Below are positions 24,662-36,504 of a stretch of DNA of 64,000 bases, piece after piece; position 1 is the stretch's first letter, and every line of letters starts with the position of its first letter. A program made the translations under genes and the position numbers. This DNA is from Cucumis sativus (taxonomy: Eukaryota > Streptophyta > Magnoliopsida > Cucurbitales > Cucurbitaceae): positions 2,418,001 through 2,482,000 of the forward strand of contig NC_026659.2 in the NCBI RefSeq assembly GCF_000004075.3, in the 5' to 3' direction. The notes under the pieces were generated by a model, which was given only the letters and a program-made list of their open reading frames with translations, was not told the origin of the DNA and did not search any database.

Positions 24662-26696
24662 ATTAGAAGATCATGATAATTTTGATCTGAGATCTATGTG
24701 TATGAAAGAAAAAAAAAGCTCTAAAACCTCTCTATATGTTGTTGTTAGGCTCTTATTAACAAATTGTTGGATTTTATTGAATTTGGGTTGATGAGTACCC
24801 AAAACCACGTGGCTGACCCTACTCTTCCAATCCTATCATTCTACTTCACAACAAAAACCCCTTCCCCTTTTCCCTTTTCCCTTTTCCCTTTTCCTCCTTC
24901 CTTCTTCTTACTTCTTACCTTAATCATTGTAATTCTTTTATATCCAATCTTGCCAATTTATTATTACAATTTTACAATCTTTGTTTTCACATTTATTTCA
25001 ATTTATAGATTTTAAGACTAATACTTTTTAAGGGTTTTTCTTAAATAATAATAATAAAGCAAAAAAAAAAAAAAAATACTAGAAGAAAAAGAATTATTAC
25101 ATATACTTTGTTGCGTAGCATCAACATTTTGTCCATTTTTTTTTCTATTTTTGACTCCCTACTTTTAATCCATTAAACTTTTTAAATGAATATTAGGTGG
25201 CTTGAGATTAATATCTATCAATTAATTAAAAAGGTTTTTTAAAAAATAATTAATCAAGCTTATCTAATTTTTCATCGTTATAAAAATAATTTAACTTTAC
25301 AATCATTACAAATTAATTTATAAATGTTAAAATCTAAAACAAAAAAATAAGTATAAATTTTGAAACTTAAGTTATAGAATTAGGTAAACATGATGGATAG
25401 CAATTTAAAGAAAAATAAGATAGCAATGTTTTTAAAAAAAATTGTAAATATAGTTGGGTTCGTTTGGCAAAATTGAAATTAGAGAAAGAGGAAGGGTTCC
25501 TTTATTAAAAAAGGAAAATGGAGAAATGTAGAATTGTAGTGTGCTTTGGGCTGCAGGCTGCTCTTAGATGTGTATCTGGGCCCGTTTTAATATTTCATTG
25601 CGGTAGTGTTGGTTTAGTCACTAAAATCGGGACCAAATGAGAAAATGCTACAAAGTTTTTCGTTTTGAAATGAGATTACTTGCAAAATGAAAACACTCAA
25701 AATCACACACCACATGCTTGCCAACCAAACTCTATGCTTGAATTAATTGAATTTCTAACACTTTTAAAAACTAGACATTCATGAGTTGGATTGGACAATC
25801 TTAATGACTAGTTACAGATCAGTCTTGAGGGATCCGTTGACCTCATCCTTAACCTTTGAGGTTGAGGTAGGCTAATTGACACGAAGGTTTTATTGGTCTC
25901 GACATTGGACATAAATCAGCCAACTCATTTCGTGACAATCTAAGTTCGTTTTGGAATTATGTTACTTCTCTTATTTCTACTTTCATCTCAATTTTTCTAC
26001 TAGTTCAAAATCACATGTAACAAAAAAATAAATATTGTTGCCGTCTCTAGAAATTTATAAATATATGTATTATCCAAAATCGTATATGTTAACGTATAAG
26101 ATTAGACTGGTCTCTTGTAAAATTGAGATGAGTAGTACTCTCTATCATTCTTCAAACCAAACCCCCTTTCTTTGGAAAACATTCCATGATCAAGTCCCCT
26201 GATATGAGTTTGAGCCTATTTCAATCTCTTCAACAAATTTGAAAGGATGTAAAATCAATTATTCCTCAATTCTTTCGAGGATTTGTAGTTGGTTTAATTG
26301 GTCGCTTACATGATTATGAAAAAAAATGTAAGGAGTGAGACTTAAACTTGGATTCAAAGAGAGTTGAAAGACAATTTTACCATCAAACTAACTTCTAAAA
26401 TAATTGGCATCACTTTAGTCTTTTTGGGTTCAAGTCACTTTAGACTTATGCTAGATTTGTCGGTATGCACTATATGACCATATCAACTTACACGATCGCA
26501 TCGACCGTCACATGATCTTGGTGATTTTATTTTAGTGATATATTCCTTAATACAATCATGTATTTAGCTAAATATGATCACTCCATTTCATACATTCTTT
26601 TCATGTTCTTTCAAATTATATGCCAAAACTGTGAGCAAAACGGTGAAAAATCTTGATTTTTAAAACCCCAAAAGTAAAAATTATCCAATGTTTAAA

Positions 26697-26853
26697 TTTT
26701 AAGAGGGGATGACTATGAACTTTAATTTCTTGTTCAAATTGAATGTTTTTATCGTGTGTAAGATTTTGAAATCTATTTTAAGAGGGGATGACTATGAACT
26801 TTAATTTCTTGTTCAAATTGAATGTTTTTATCGTGTGTAAGATTTTGAAATCT
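26697..26853. repeat. Exact tandem duplication, 2 x 79 bp
   Basis: The segment that begins TTTTAAGAGGGGATGACTAT and ends GATTTTGAAATCT is present twice in a row without mismatches that I can see; the second AAGAGGGG starts 79 bases after the first (26701 and 26780). Full identity indicates a recent event or conversion. Confidence 0.93.
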
Positions 26854-29267
26854 CTCTCTATATATTTTTTCTTTGGTGTTGAAATTCAGAGATTACACAC
26901 AATGGCTCAAGTCACAGTGAGATGAGATAGAATCAGAAGATGCAAAAAGTATGAGAAGACAAATGCATGAAAGGAGAAGAAGATAGAAGGGAAAGAGAGA
27001 AAGAGATGTTGACAATGACATCAAAGTTTGAAATAGAAAAAAAAAAGTTGGAATGAGCTAGAGAGGAGAGGAATAAGTAAAGATATAAAAGAAGATGGAG
27101 AAAAGAGTGGAGGGAGAAACTTTTCTACACATATTTGATGTTTTCTATATAATCCAATGGTAAAAACATAATTCTTCATTCCCAACATTTTAACTTGATT
27201 AATGTTAAGTAAATAAGTCATTATCTTTATGGAACTTTGAAGGATGATTTAAAAGTAAGGCTAATTGCATTTAAATGACAATCATACAAATATGTACAAA
27301 TTAAGATAAGGAAGGAAGATACTATTGGGAAGAATTATTTTATTTGAAATGTCCTCATCTACTTTAGTTCAATAATATTTTTGTTTGAATCAATATATAA
27401 CGTCTCTTTCTTTTATATATATACACTTTCTTTCTTGGCCAACTTCATATAATTCCATTCTATCAAAATGGAAATTTCATATTATGGACACCACAATTCA
27501 GCACGAATATCTCTCTAAAAAAGATATAAAATTATTAGAAAAAGGAAAAGAAAAAACAACTCTTAGTCACCACACACCTATACCTTAGCCACTCGTTAAT
27601 TCATATACATATATAATGAATGGTCGGATGAAACTTATAACCCTTGGATTTTTCAAAGTGTTTTTCTACCAGCTTCCACATAAATATCAATGTACACCTT
27701 CTACGTTTACAAGTTGTATGAAGTGAAATCATGTTAAACTAATAAATATTGCATCCGTTTAATTCTTATTGTATATGTAAAAAAATTATACTACCAACAA
27801 TGCAATACGTTTGGTACAAAAAGAAGAAAAAAAAGACACTTTTACATCGGGAGAAAATAACTTATACCGACTCACAAATTGTGTTAAGACGAAAATATTT
27901 GTCCCAACAAATCTTATGTTGGTAAGAGTGCTTAAATCTTGATTTAAATATGTACTTGTGAGGACAAAAAGAGTGCAGTAAATATTGTTAAAATTAATAG
28001 CTAGCACAAATAGCAAACAAACAAAAATCTTCACAACAGTTGTAAATTACTAGGGTTGAAAAAAAATACACAATGAACTTAATTAATTAGGGAAGCCAAT
28101 ATATAAAGTTGAGTATTAGTAAGATATAGAAACTACTCAATTTGGTCTATACATATTCAACAACTTGAAATATTAAATGTTTGTGTCAGTCCATTTAAAC
28201 TAATTATAATTAGATGCTCATATATCTTATAAACATTTATTTGTGAGATTTGTTGTTAATAACTTGATTTTCTTTTAGAGCTTCTAAGGAAAGAGATTGT
28301 TATTTTACTGTTATTAATGCATAGAGTGAACTATATTATTGTTTTGTTGAAGCCTCTTGTAATTATAATAGTTGATGTTGATTTATAACTATTATAATCT
28401 ACCATTATATTGACAATTTAAATAATCTTTTTCTTATTAAATGTTTACTATTTTATGTCCTATCATCTTCTTCTTTTTTTAATAAGTATTTACTACGTCA
28501 TACCTACATTAAAATAGTTTGCACTTTCAAATGCAAACAAATATAACAAAAACATATATAATCACAACTCATTTACTATAATAATCAACTCAATTCAATG
28601 CACCAAATACGTGTTAAAGTGTTTGTTGATGTAGCAAAGTTGTGGAAGAGAAATTTTCGGTACAAATAGGATAAACCTATATATGTGTTTAGCCTGGATT
28701 TATGTATTAATTAAGGTATTTGAGTGTGGGATGAGTATAGTTTTGAAATTTTGATTGTTTTTTTTATGAACAAACCAATTTTGAAAGCCTTCATTCATTC
28801 AGTATTATTTATAAAGAATTTGTTTTTAGAATTATGCTTTTGCTATCCCTTTATCATATTCTCATTTATGTTATTTTCTTCCATACTTTTCCCAATTAAA
28901 GTCCTTTTTTTTTATCTTTATTTCTAAAAAAAGTACTTTTATCTTCATCTTGACTTTTTTTTTCTCCCTTTTTTATATTATTTTTTAATCCTTTCAATAT
29001 GAGTACCTTTATTTTTGTTTGATGTTACTCTAATTTTTTTAAAAAAAGGAGTTGTTATTTGAAAAAAAATTGTAAACTAATGAAGAATTTGATGATTTTG
29101 CTCCCGTTTATGTTTAATAGCTTCGAGTTCTTTGCTATATTTGAAAATGTTTCCCTTTTTAATCCAAGTTTTAGAACGAAGACTTAATTCATAAAAGATA
29201 AGAACTTATGTAACAAGAATTATAAAAAAAATGGTTGATTTTAAATATAATAAAATAAATCAAAATA

Positions 29268-29373
29268 TTTACGTATAATATTAAAATATTTAAAATATAT
29301 CTATATGTAATAAATATGAATAATTTTAGATAATTCTAGATTTCAAAACTTTACTATATTTGTAAATATTCAT
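29268..29373. repeat. Degenerate inverted-repeat element, possible MITE relic
   Basis: The left end CAAAATATTTACGTATAA and right end CTATATTTGTAAATATT are rough inverted copies about 100 bases apart, enclosing AT-rich DNA. The ends resemble those of the better-preserved element at 30502-30612. AT-richness makes chance matches possible. Confidence 0.35.
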
Positions 29374-30501
29374 CGTGATGACCGAACATAAGTAAAAGGA
29401 GAAATCAAATCAATAATGAAAATGAAAATGAATTAATTGAAGTGTCCTCATACGTTCACTTTACTTCAATATTGGCTAGGGCCCTTCAAAATGAAATGTC
29501 ATTTTCTTTCATACATATCATATAAAATTCCATTTGAATCAGAAAGGAAATATTACATCACCAATGAACACAATTGAGAACAAATGGTTCATTTAAAAAA
29601 GGACGTATAATTATTAGGGAATTTAAAAGAAAACATTCTTCTCTATGCTCTTCATAACCACCACATACTATAGTGAATGAACCCTTTGATATTTTTCTTT
29701 TTTAATTTTGGGAAAATATCAATTATTTATACCTTTCTTTGAAAGTTGAATCAAATAATTCCAAACCAATAATGACATCCATTTACATTCTAATCACTGA
29801 TTTAATTTTAGTCTTTTTTGTTCTTTTTCTAAAATTGGTTTATATAGATATTTCATAGTTCAAGTACATAAAATAATAAATAATATCCTCCAAGAATTTT
29901 ATACCAAAGTATGCAAGAAAATATATATGTGGAAGTATTTGTCAATACTAAGAGACAAACAAGAGCAGACAAATAAATGAAAAAAGAAAATTTTCAAATT
30001 TAATGAAAAGTTGTTCTAGCATTTGTTTAGGTTAATTTACATTATTTCTTACCATTATTGTAAAAGTTATGCATTTGACAACTTTAACAAGTTTAAATTG
30101 ATTAACTTACTAGAGTTTAAAAACTTAAATTGATGAACTAAAGTAAATGTTATGTTTTGATCTACAAAACTTTGTTACTCACCTTTTATAATTTAGTTAA
30201 AATTAAATAGTATGAAACGTAAATAACACTCAAAAGTATAAGGTAAAAAACAAACCTTTTAAAAGAATTATGTTTAAATGAACTATAATTGAAAATTAGG
30301 AACATATTCCGAGTAGAAACCCTAAAATATATATAAAAATATTTACGAAAAACAAAGTAATTTTAAAACGTTTTTATTGATTAGAATATATTTTAGCAAA
30401 TTAGTTTCAAAAGAGTTGAGTTGTTATCTCTATTCTTAATTTGACTTAATATTTTATTTAGCAAAGTGCTATTGAATTTCAAAACTAGTAAACATTAATT
30501 T

Positions 30502-30612
30502 AGATACTTACAAATATAATAAGATTTTGTAGTCTAACATTGATAGACAGTGATAGATGATAGCAGTCTATCAACATCTATCGATGATATGTCATTATAT
30601 TTGTAAGTATCT
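30502..30612. mobile_element. MITE-like element with perfect 19-bp terminal inverted repeats
   Basis: AGATACTTACAAATATAAT at 30502-30520 is the exact reverse complement of 30594-30612. The 73-bp interior is itself rich in palindromes (TGATAGAC...GTCTATCA, ATCTATCGATGAT). Size, perfect ends and lack of coding capacity fit a miniature inverted-repeat transposable element. No clear target-site duplication is visible, so the superfamily is not assigned. GATAG/CTATC cores of this kind are, from memory, frequent in cucurbit genomes. Confidence 0.75.
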
Positions 30613-31000
30613 TGTTTTATTTTCCTATATTAAGTCACTAGTTCATACATCCCCTTTAATGTTTTTTAATTTTTAGGAGGCATGAGACTTATGAAGACTC
30701 AGCAAGTTCAATTTAATATTAATGGGAAAGAAAAATGATGTTTCGATTATGTTCAACTACTCAAAAAAAACTTAGATACATCCCATCAAATTGTTCCATC
30801 GTAGTTTTACCTGCAACGAAATTTTCTTGTGAAAATAATATTTTAAGTGGAATGTAATTGAAAAAAAAAAAACTTAATTGGAGAGATGAAGATAGATTTA
30901 ATGTCATGAGGTACAAAAATGTTTGATGCCTTGCTCAATAGTCAAGATCCATAACTTTTTGATATAAATATCTTTTGAGATATCCATTTTTCTTTCACTC

Positions 31001-31035
31001 TCCTTCTCCTTCTCCTTCTCCTTCTCCTTCTTCTC
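31001..31035. repeat. (CTTCTC)n microsatellite in amine oxidase 1 leader
   Basis: About five units of TCCTTC/CTTCTC lie 0.8 kb upstream of the amine oxidase 1 start codon, before a possible leader intron. Pyrimidine tracts like this are common in plant 5' untranslated regions. Confidence 0.85.
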
Positions 31036-31072
31036 AAGGCCAAGTTGCTCACAAATTGGCTGCTTGATTAAG

Positions 31073-31764
31073 GTTTGTTTCTGCCTATGCTTCATTACAC
31101 TAATTAATTTCTACTCAATTACCTTTATTGATTACCCTAAACCTTTCTCTCATTCTTTTTTCCTCTGATTTTTTCTTCCTACTTCTAATTTTGATTGCTG
31201 CACTTTTTCCTCTGTTTTCTTTTTTGTTATCTACCATATTCAGCTGAATCTTGTGGCTTTCTGGGTGTTCTTGTTTTGGTCTTTGTTTCTACAATACAAC
31301 CATAGTTGATGTTCTGTGAAATGTTTTCTGGTTGTTCTAAGGTCATGTACCTTATCTTTGGTTCAAGAGCTTTCTCTGATAAGTTCGACGATGGATACAA
31401 TGTTGTCAACTTTGTATATAAACTCTAGTCATTTTGTTTTTGGCACCATTCAAAAAGTATCGATGAAGATAATTTGCCCTATTAACATTCTCCATGTGGT
31501 TTGATTGGGGTTCTACAATGATATAATAAAATCTATTGTTTTCCTTTCTTATTTTCAATTTTTTAAGACTAGACTTTTTGTCCACCATTGTCTTTCATTG
31601 ACGAAGAAGACAGACAGAGTGTTTCCTTCTCTTACATATTGCTGTAAATTCTTTAATGAATGTAGTTCTCATGCCTATTTTTTATTTGGTGTGACTTCTA
31701 ATTTTGACGTTTACTTTATCATATGGTTGAATTTTTATCAGAAATGTTAGTTTCTATTTTGTAG
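31073..31764 (+). other. Possible 5' leader intron of amine oxidase 1
   Basis: A donor-like AAG|GTTTGT at 31073 and an acceptor TTTTGTAG at 31764 enclose 692 T-rich bases. The sequence on both sides (a CT-rich leader before, a short purine-rich stretch to the ATG at 31872 after) looks like untranslated exon. This is inferred from sequence signals only. Confidence 0.45.
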
Positions 31765-31871
31765 GTACAAAATAATAACTGGACATGGACTCCACCCAAT
31801 AAGACAAAGAAAGCATCCATTAATAGAAGCTTGAAGCCGACTGCTAGTTTAAGAAATTTGAATCGGTGTCG

Positions 31872-34755
31872 ATGGACAAACTTTCATCCTTGTGCTTCTT
31901 GATCGTCTCGATCGTCACTGTCCTTCTAGTCTCTCGTTTGTGGTTTCCAATTTTTGTAAACCTTCCACCAGAAGACATGAATGATGAAAAACAAAGCTTT
32001 GAAAAACACATTAGCCTCATGTCCAAAGCCCCTCACCATCCACTAGATCCACTCACTGTCCAAGAAATCAACAAAGTTAGAGACATTCTATCAAGTTATG
32101 AACCATTTTCAAATTCTTTTCCAACAATTCACTCTCTAGCACTAGAAGAGCCAGACAAATCATTAGTATTGAGCTGGGAATTTGGCAACCCACTTCCACC
32201 ACGACGAGCAGCCGTTATCGGAATCCTCTACGAACAAGTCCACGTGCTATCGGTCGATCTCGAATTACATCGCGTCATTCGACACACAGCGAACCCGACA
32301 AGTGGATACCCAATGATCACAATGGAAGAGCTTCTAAGTGCATTGGACGTAGCATTAGCAAACAGTAACGTTCAAAAGAGCATACACGCACGTGGAGTGA
32401 AACTCAAGGATGTAAGATTCCTTTCCCCATCACCAGGCTGGTTCGGAAAAGAGGAAGAAGGAAGACGAATTGTCAAATTACAATTCTACTCGATTCAAGG
32501 CACATCAAATTACTACATGAGACCAATTGAAGGACTGACCGTCACGGTAGATCTCAACAAACAAGAAGTAGTCAAAGTCGCTGATACTGGAAAAGGAATC
32601 CCAATCCCAAGAAGCACAAATACAGAGTATCAATACAATGGTGAAACAGAGCCACCGGAGATCAAAAAGATAAACCCGATATCAATAGAGCAACCGAAAG
32701 GACCAAGCTTTACAGTTGAGAATGGATATATAGTGAAATGGGGGAACTGGGAATTTCATATAAAGCCAGATCAACGAGCAGGAATGGTGATCTCAAGGGC
32801 AATGGTGAGAGATTCAGAAACAGGGGAGCTTAGAAATGTGATGTATAAAGGGCTTCCATCGGAGCTTTATGTGCCGTATATGGATTTTGATGAACATTGG
32901 TATTTTAAGACATACATGGATGCTGGAGAATATGGATTAGGATTGTTGTCGACGTCGTTGGTGCCATTGAATGATTGTCCGAGGAATTCGTACTATATGG
33001 ATGCGGTGTTCGTGGATGGAGATGGGAAGCCGTATGTTCAAGAGAATATAATATGTGTGTTTGAGAGATATGCTGGAGATATCAGTTGGCGCCATACTGA
33101 TACCCTTCTTCCAAATGTAAGTCTATTTTTCTTTGAGAAATGTCTTTTTGCTTTATCTGCTTCACAATCTTTTACATTTTCAGTATCTAAGTTTTTTATT
33201 TGTATTTCAATTAACTCATCCCATTTCAAAATGTCAATTTAGTACCTACACATTTTAATGTTTTTTTTTAAAAAAGATTTAAGTTTTATATAAGAGAAGG
33301 TTAGAGTATTAAAAAAGAAATATGTAGCTCAATTGACATAGTGGTTAATTATATTATCGAACTTAAGGTTGGAGGATCAATTGTTCACCCGAAATGTTTT
33401 AACTACCGTTATCATTATCATTATAATTATCACAAAACTTATCTACCATATCTACTAATGTATGAGAAAGATAATCCGAAGTTTGAGTCTGAAATGTTTT
33501 TGATTTTGAGTTTGAATTGGTAGGGAAGAGGAGAGGCTAGACAAAAAGTGACACTTGTAGCTCGCATGGTATCAACCGTGGGAAACTACGACTACATTAT
33601 TGATTGGGAGTTTCAAACAGATGGTTTAATTCGTGTTGAGGTGAGATGAACTATCTATTCATTAATACATTTTCAATCTCTTAATTAAAATCTAATCTTT
33701 CTAATTACACATTATTCAGCAATTTAGAGTAACGTGGTGTGTACACTGATCTCTAAAACTCTATTGACAAACAATGATCTGATCAGGTTGGGCTATCAGG
33801 GATGCTAATGATAAAAGCGACACCAAACGAGTATGCAGTAAACAAAGATAATGAAGGATTTGAGCCATTGGTTTCAGAAAATGCAATAGGAGTGGTTCAT
33901 GATCACTACATAACATTTTACCTAGACATGGATGTGGATGGTGTGAATAATTCATTTGTAAACATTGATCTTGTTAAAGAAGAACAAGTTGATAACAAAT
34001 CACCAAAATCCACACCAAGGAAAAGCATATACAAACCATATAAAAAAGTAGCTAAAATGGAAGATGAGGCTAAAATTATACTAAGCCTTGTTGATCCCTC
34101 AGAATTTCATGTGGTGAACCCATCCAAATTGTCCAGATTGGGAAACCCATCAGGGTATAAGATTGTCCCTACAGCCACAGCTGCTAGCTTGCTTGATTTG
34201 GACGATCCTCCACAAATTAGAAGTGCTTTCACTAATAACCAGGTACTTATTATCCATACTGAAACTATTAACGATTAGCATTTTCATTGGAAACATATTT
34301 ATATATCAATGTATTTTATGGTAGTTTGAATAATAATGAAAAATCTTGATAGATTTGGGTAACTCCGTACAAGAAAAATGAGCAATGGGCAGGTGGGTTT
34401 TTGACGTACCAGGGCAGGGGAGATGACACATTAGCAACCTGGTCTCAAAGGTATAATTTTACAAATATATCTATTTTTCTATCTTACTGTAAAAATTTGT
34501 AACGGTTTTGATTTGGTTAAACATTGATCATGAAACAGAAACCGTCCCATCGAGAATCGAGACATAGTCTTGTGGTATACTTTAGGGTTTCATCACGTCC
34601 CATGCCAAGAAGATTTCCCAGTAATGCCAACTGTGTCCTCTAGCTTTGATCTAAAGCCCGTTAATTTCTTCGACAGAAATCCCATTCTTCGGGCAGCCCC
34701 TGCTTCCGTAGATGACTTGCCTGTGTGTAATGCTCGATCTTCGCTAAACTTTTAG
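31872..34755 (+). CDS. Copper amine oxidase 1, 5 exons, 710 aa
   Basis: Oxidises primary amines such as putrescine to aldehyde, NH3 and H2O2. Exons: 31872-33116, 33524-33640, 33787-34242, 34353-34450 and 34539-34755, in frame throughout. A hydrophobic N-terminus (about residues 5-22) suggests secretion or membrane anchoring. N2/N3 domains follow, including [12 protein letters not shown]. The catalytic domain has the base Asp350 in YMDAGEYG, the NYDY motif whose Tyr437 becomes the topaquinone cofactor, copper ligands His492 and His494 in [12 protein letters not shown], and the third copper His in [12 protein letters not shown] (657 or 658). I chose the ATG at 31872 over a GTG two codons upstream. 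No SKL-type peroxisomal tail is present. The length is normal. It forms a tandem pair with the next gene and has one extra intron, after TNNQ. Confidence 0.95.
33322..33440 (+). mobile_element. tRNA-derived SINE-like insertion in amine oxidase 1 intron 1
   Basis: TAGCTCAATTGACATAGTGG at 33325-33344 resembles the A-box half of a tRNA-type plant SINE. About 30 bases later GGAGGATCAATTGTTCACCC (33371-33390) sits where a B box (GGTTCGAATCC type) is expected, but is degraded. A simple TTATCATTATCATTATAA-like tail follows. It lies within the 407-bp first coding intron, outside the splice sites. Identification rests on motif resemblance. Confidence 0.55.
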
Positions 34756-36504
34756 GTTTGACACATGAGTTCAAAATGAAAATACACATGTTATAGTTTT
34801 TAAGAGTGTCTCATCGAACTTAGTTTAATTTATAGTTTTTGGGGTTGGAGTTTCCATTGCTTAGTTATTATATTAAATAAAAAGGTTATGTAAGAGCTCT
34901 ATTTAGGTTAATGTACCCAGGACCAAGAAAATAAAATGTACCATGTGAGATTTTAAATTTCCTAGTACATATAATTGTCGTTAGTTATATAGTAATAATT
35001 GTATATCTTTACAAAGTAATAAAAAATGAAATACACCATACAAAGGACAGAAGAATTATATTAAAGGAAAGTGCTAATTAGGAGAATTTATAACACTACA
35101 TACTCTGTATCATCCTCCTCTCCTCTCAAGGGGAAGAGAGAAACTTCATTTTGAACCCATATTTTGGATGAGGTTAGAAAAATATTCTATAACTTAAATT
35201 TCAAAATCCAATTAATACAAACTTCATATTGAGTCCATATTTCCTTATCGCTTTTTTCAACCAAAACATATTTCTATTTCATGTTCTCAAACAGTTTCCA
35301 ATGAAACCATATTCAAACTTCTGATTTAACATATTATTTGATCAGTTCCAATCTTAAACATAGATTACAAGATGTCCTTTGCTCAAAAGAAAACACCACG
35401 TGCACTTGTACAAATGGTGACCCATCACTAATTAACTATTTACTTTCTTTCAAATATATTTCTTAGTTTAAGTTGTTGTTTCTGTTTAATCTACAAACTT
35501 TTAAATATGTGTAATAAATCCAAGGTTTAAACCATGATTTGATATAACTGTACATTTTTTCTTGGTTTCCAACCAACTTCTGTAAGGTTTTTTAAACTCT
35601 ATTCTTTTATAATTTTTAAAATTTAGCTTAGTTTTTTTACAACAAAATAAAAAAATTAAAGGTCTAAATAGAGTGTCTAGTAGTTTTCTAAACATTAATT
35701 TCGTATCTAATAAGTTTATGTGTTAATAGACCCGTGAGTTTAAGAAATACGCCCGAATATGTTAATAATTAACGTAATTATGAGCTCCTCCTTCTTGTAG
35801 CAACAACCCCTTAATTTTATTGCATGAAAAACACTCTTGCAAGTGGAGAATTTAGTATATGAGTGAACTTTATTTTCTTGGAAGGTTTACTGTGTTGTTT
35901 ACTTCTTTAGACTAAACGTTTTCCTTTAGGGTTCTCGACCAACCATCTTTTCATTTGATTTCTTTTTCTTGAGCTAGACTTCCTGCATTGCAACTCTTTA
36001 TGGACACTTTTCTTGAATTGTCAAGCCAAGCCTTGTGACGTGGGCTTCACTCCATCCTACTTCTTTTTCCATACTTTATTTTGGTTTGAGCTAAGCACTT
36101 TAACTCAAAGTAAATGTGTTGTAATATTATTATATGGTTAGTTATTATGGATCGAAAACCTTGAAAAATGCTTAAATATATCCATTAAACTATTTATAAA
36201 TCTTTCTAAAACATATACTACATAAATCAATCATGCATGGTTTTTCTTTTGACACAAAATTGAAATACTAATGATTTAAAATAAAGAGAAAGAGGTTTAG
36301 GGATAAGTCGTAATTTAACAAAATTGAAACACTTTCTTCAAACAGAAACCAAGATGACAATAATATCCTAACCTTTGTCATTTTGTGCCATCCAAATTCC
36401 CTCTTTCTTTCTTCCATCATAAATTCCCATCAATCCTTACCTCGTCCTTCACTACCACTCTCTACTCCAAAAGAAACAGGGAGTGAGAAACAGAGGCCAA
36501 AACC
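34756..36504. other. Spacer between the two amine oxidase genes
   Basis: AT-rich, 1.75 kb. It carries the 3' flank of amine oxidase 1 and the promoter and leader of amine oxidase 2; the leader just before 36505 is CT/CA-rich. No other coding signal was seen. Confidence 0.6.

Larger units (their letters stand above)
24662..31000. other. Gene-poor AT-rich spacer with small repeats
   Basis: Starts with the maspardin upstream region, which contains a CCCTTTT-type tandem tract near 24863-24892. The rest is AT-rich with no supported coding region. Two structured elements are listed separately: an exact 79-bp tandem duplication at 26697-26853 and an inverted-repeat element at 30502-30612. A weaker inverted-repeat element is present around 29268-29373. 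Confidence 0.65.
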
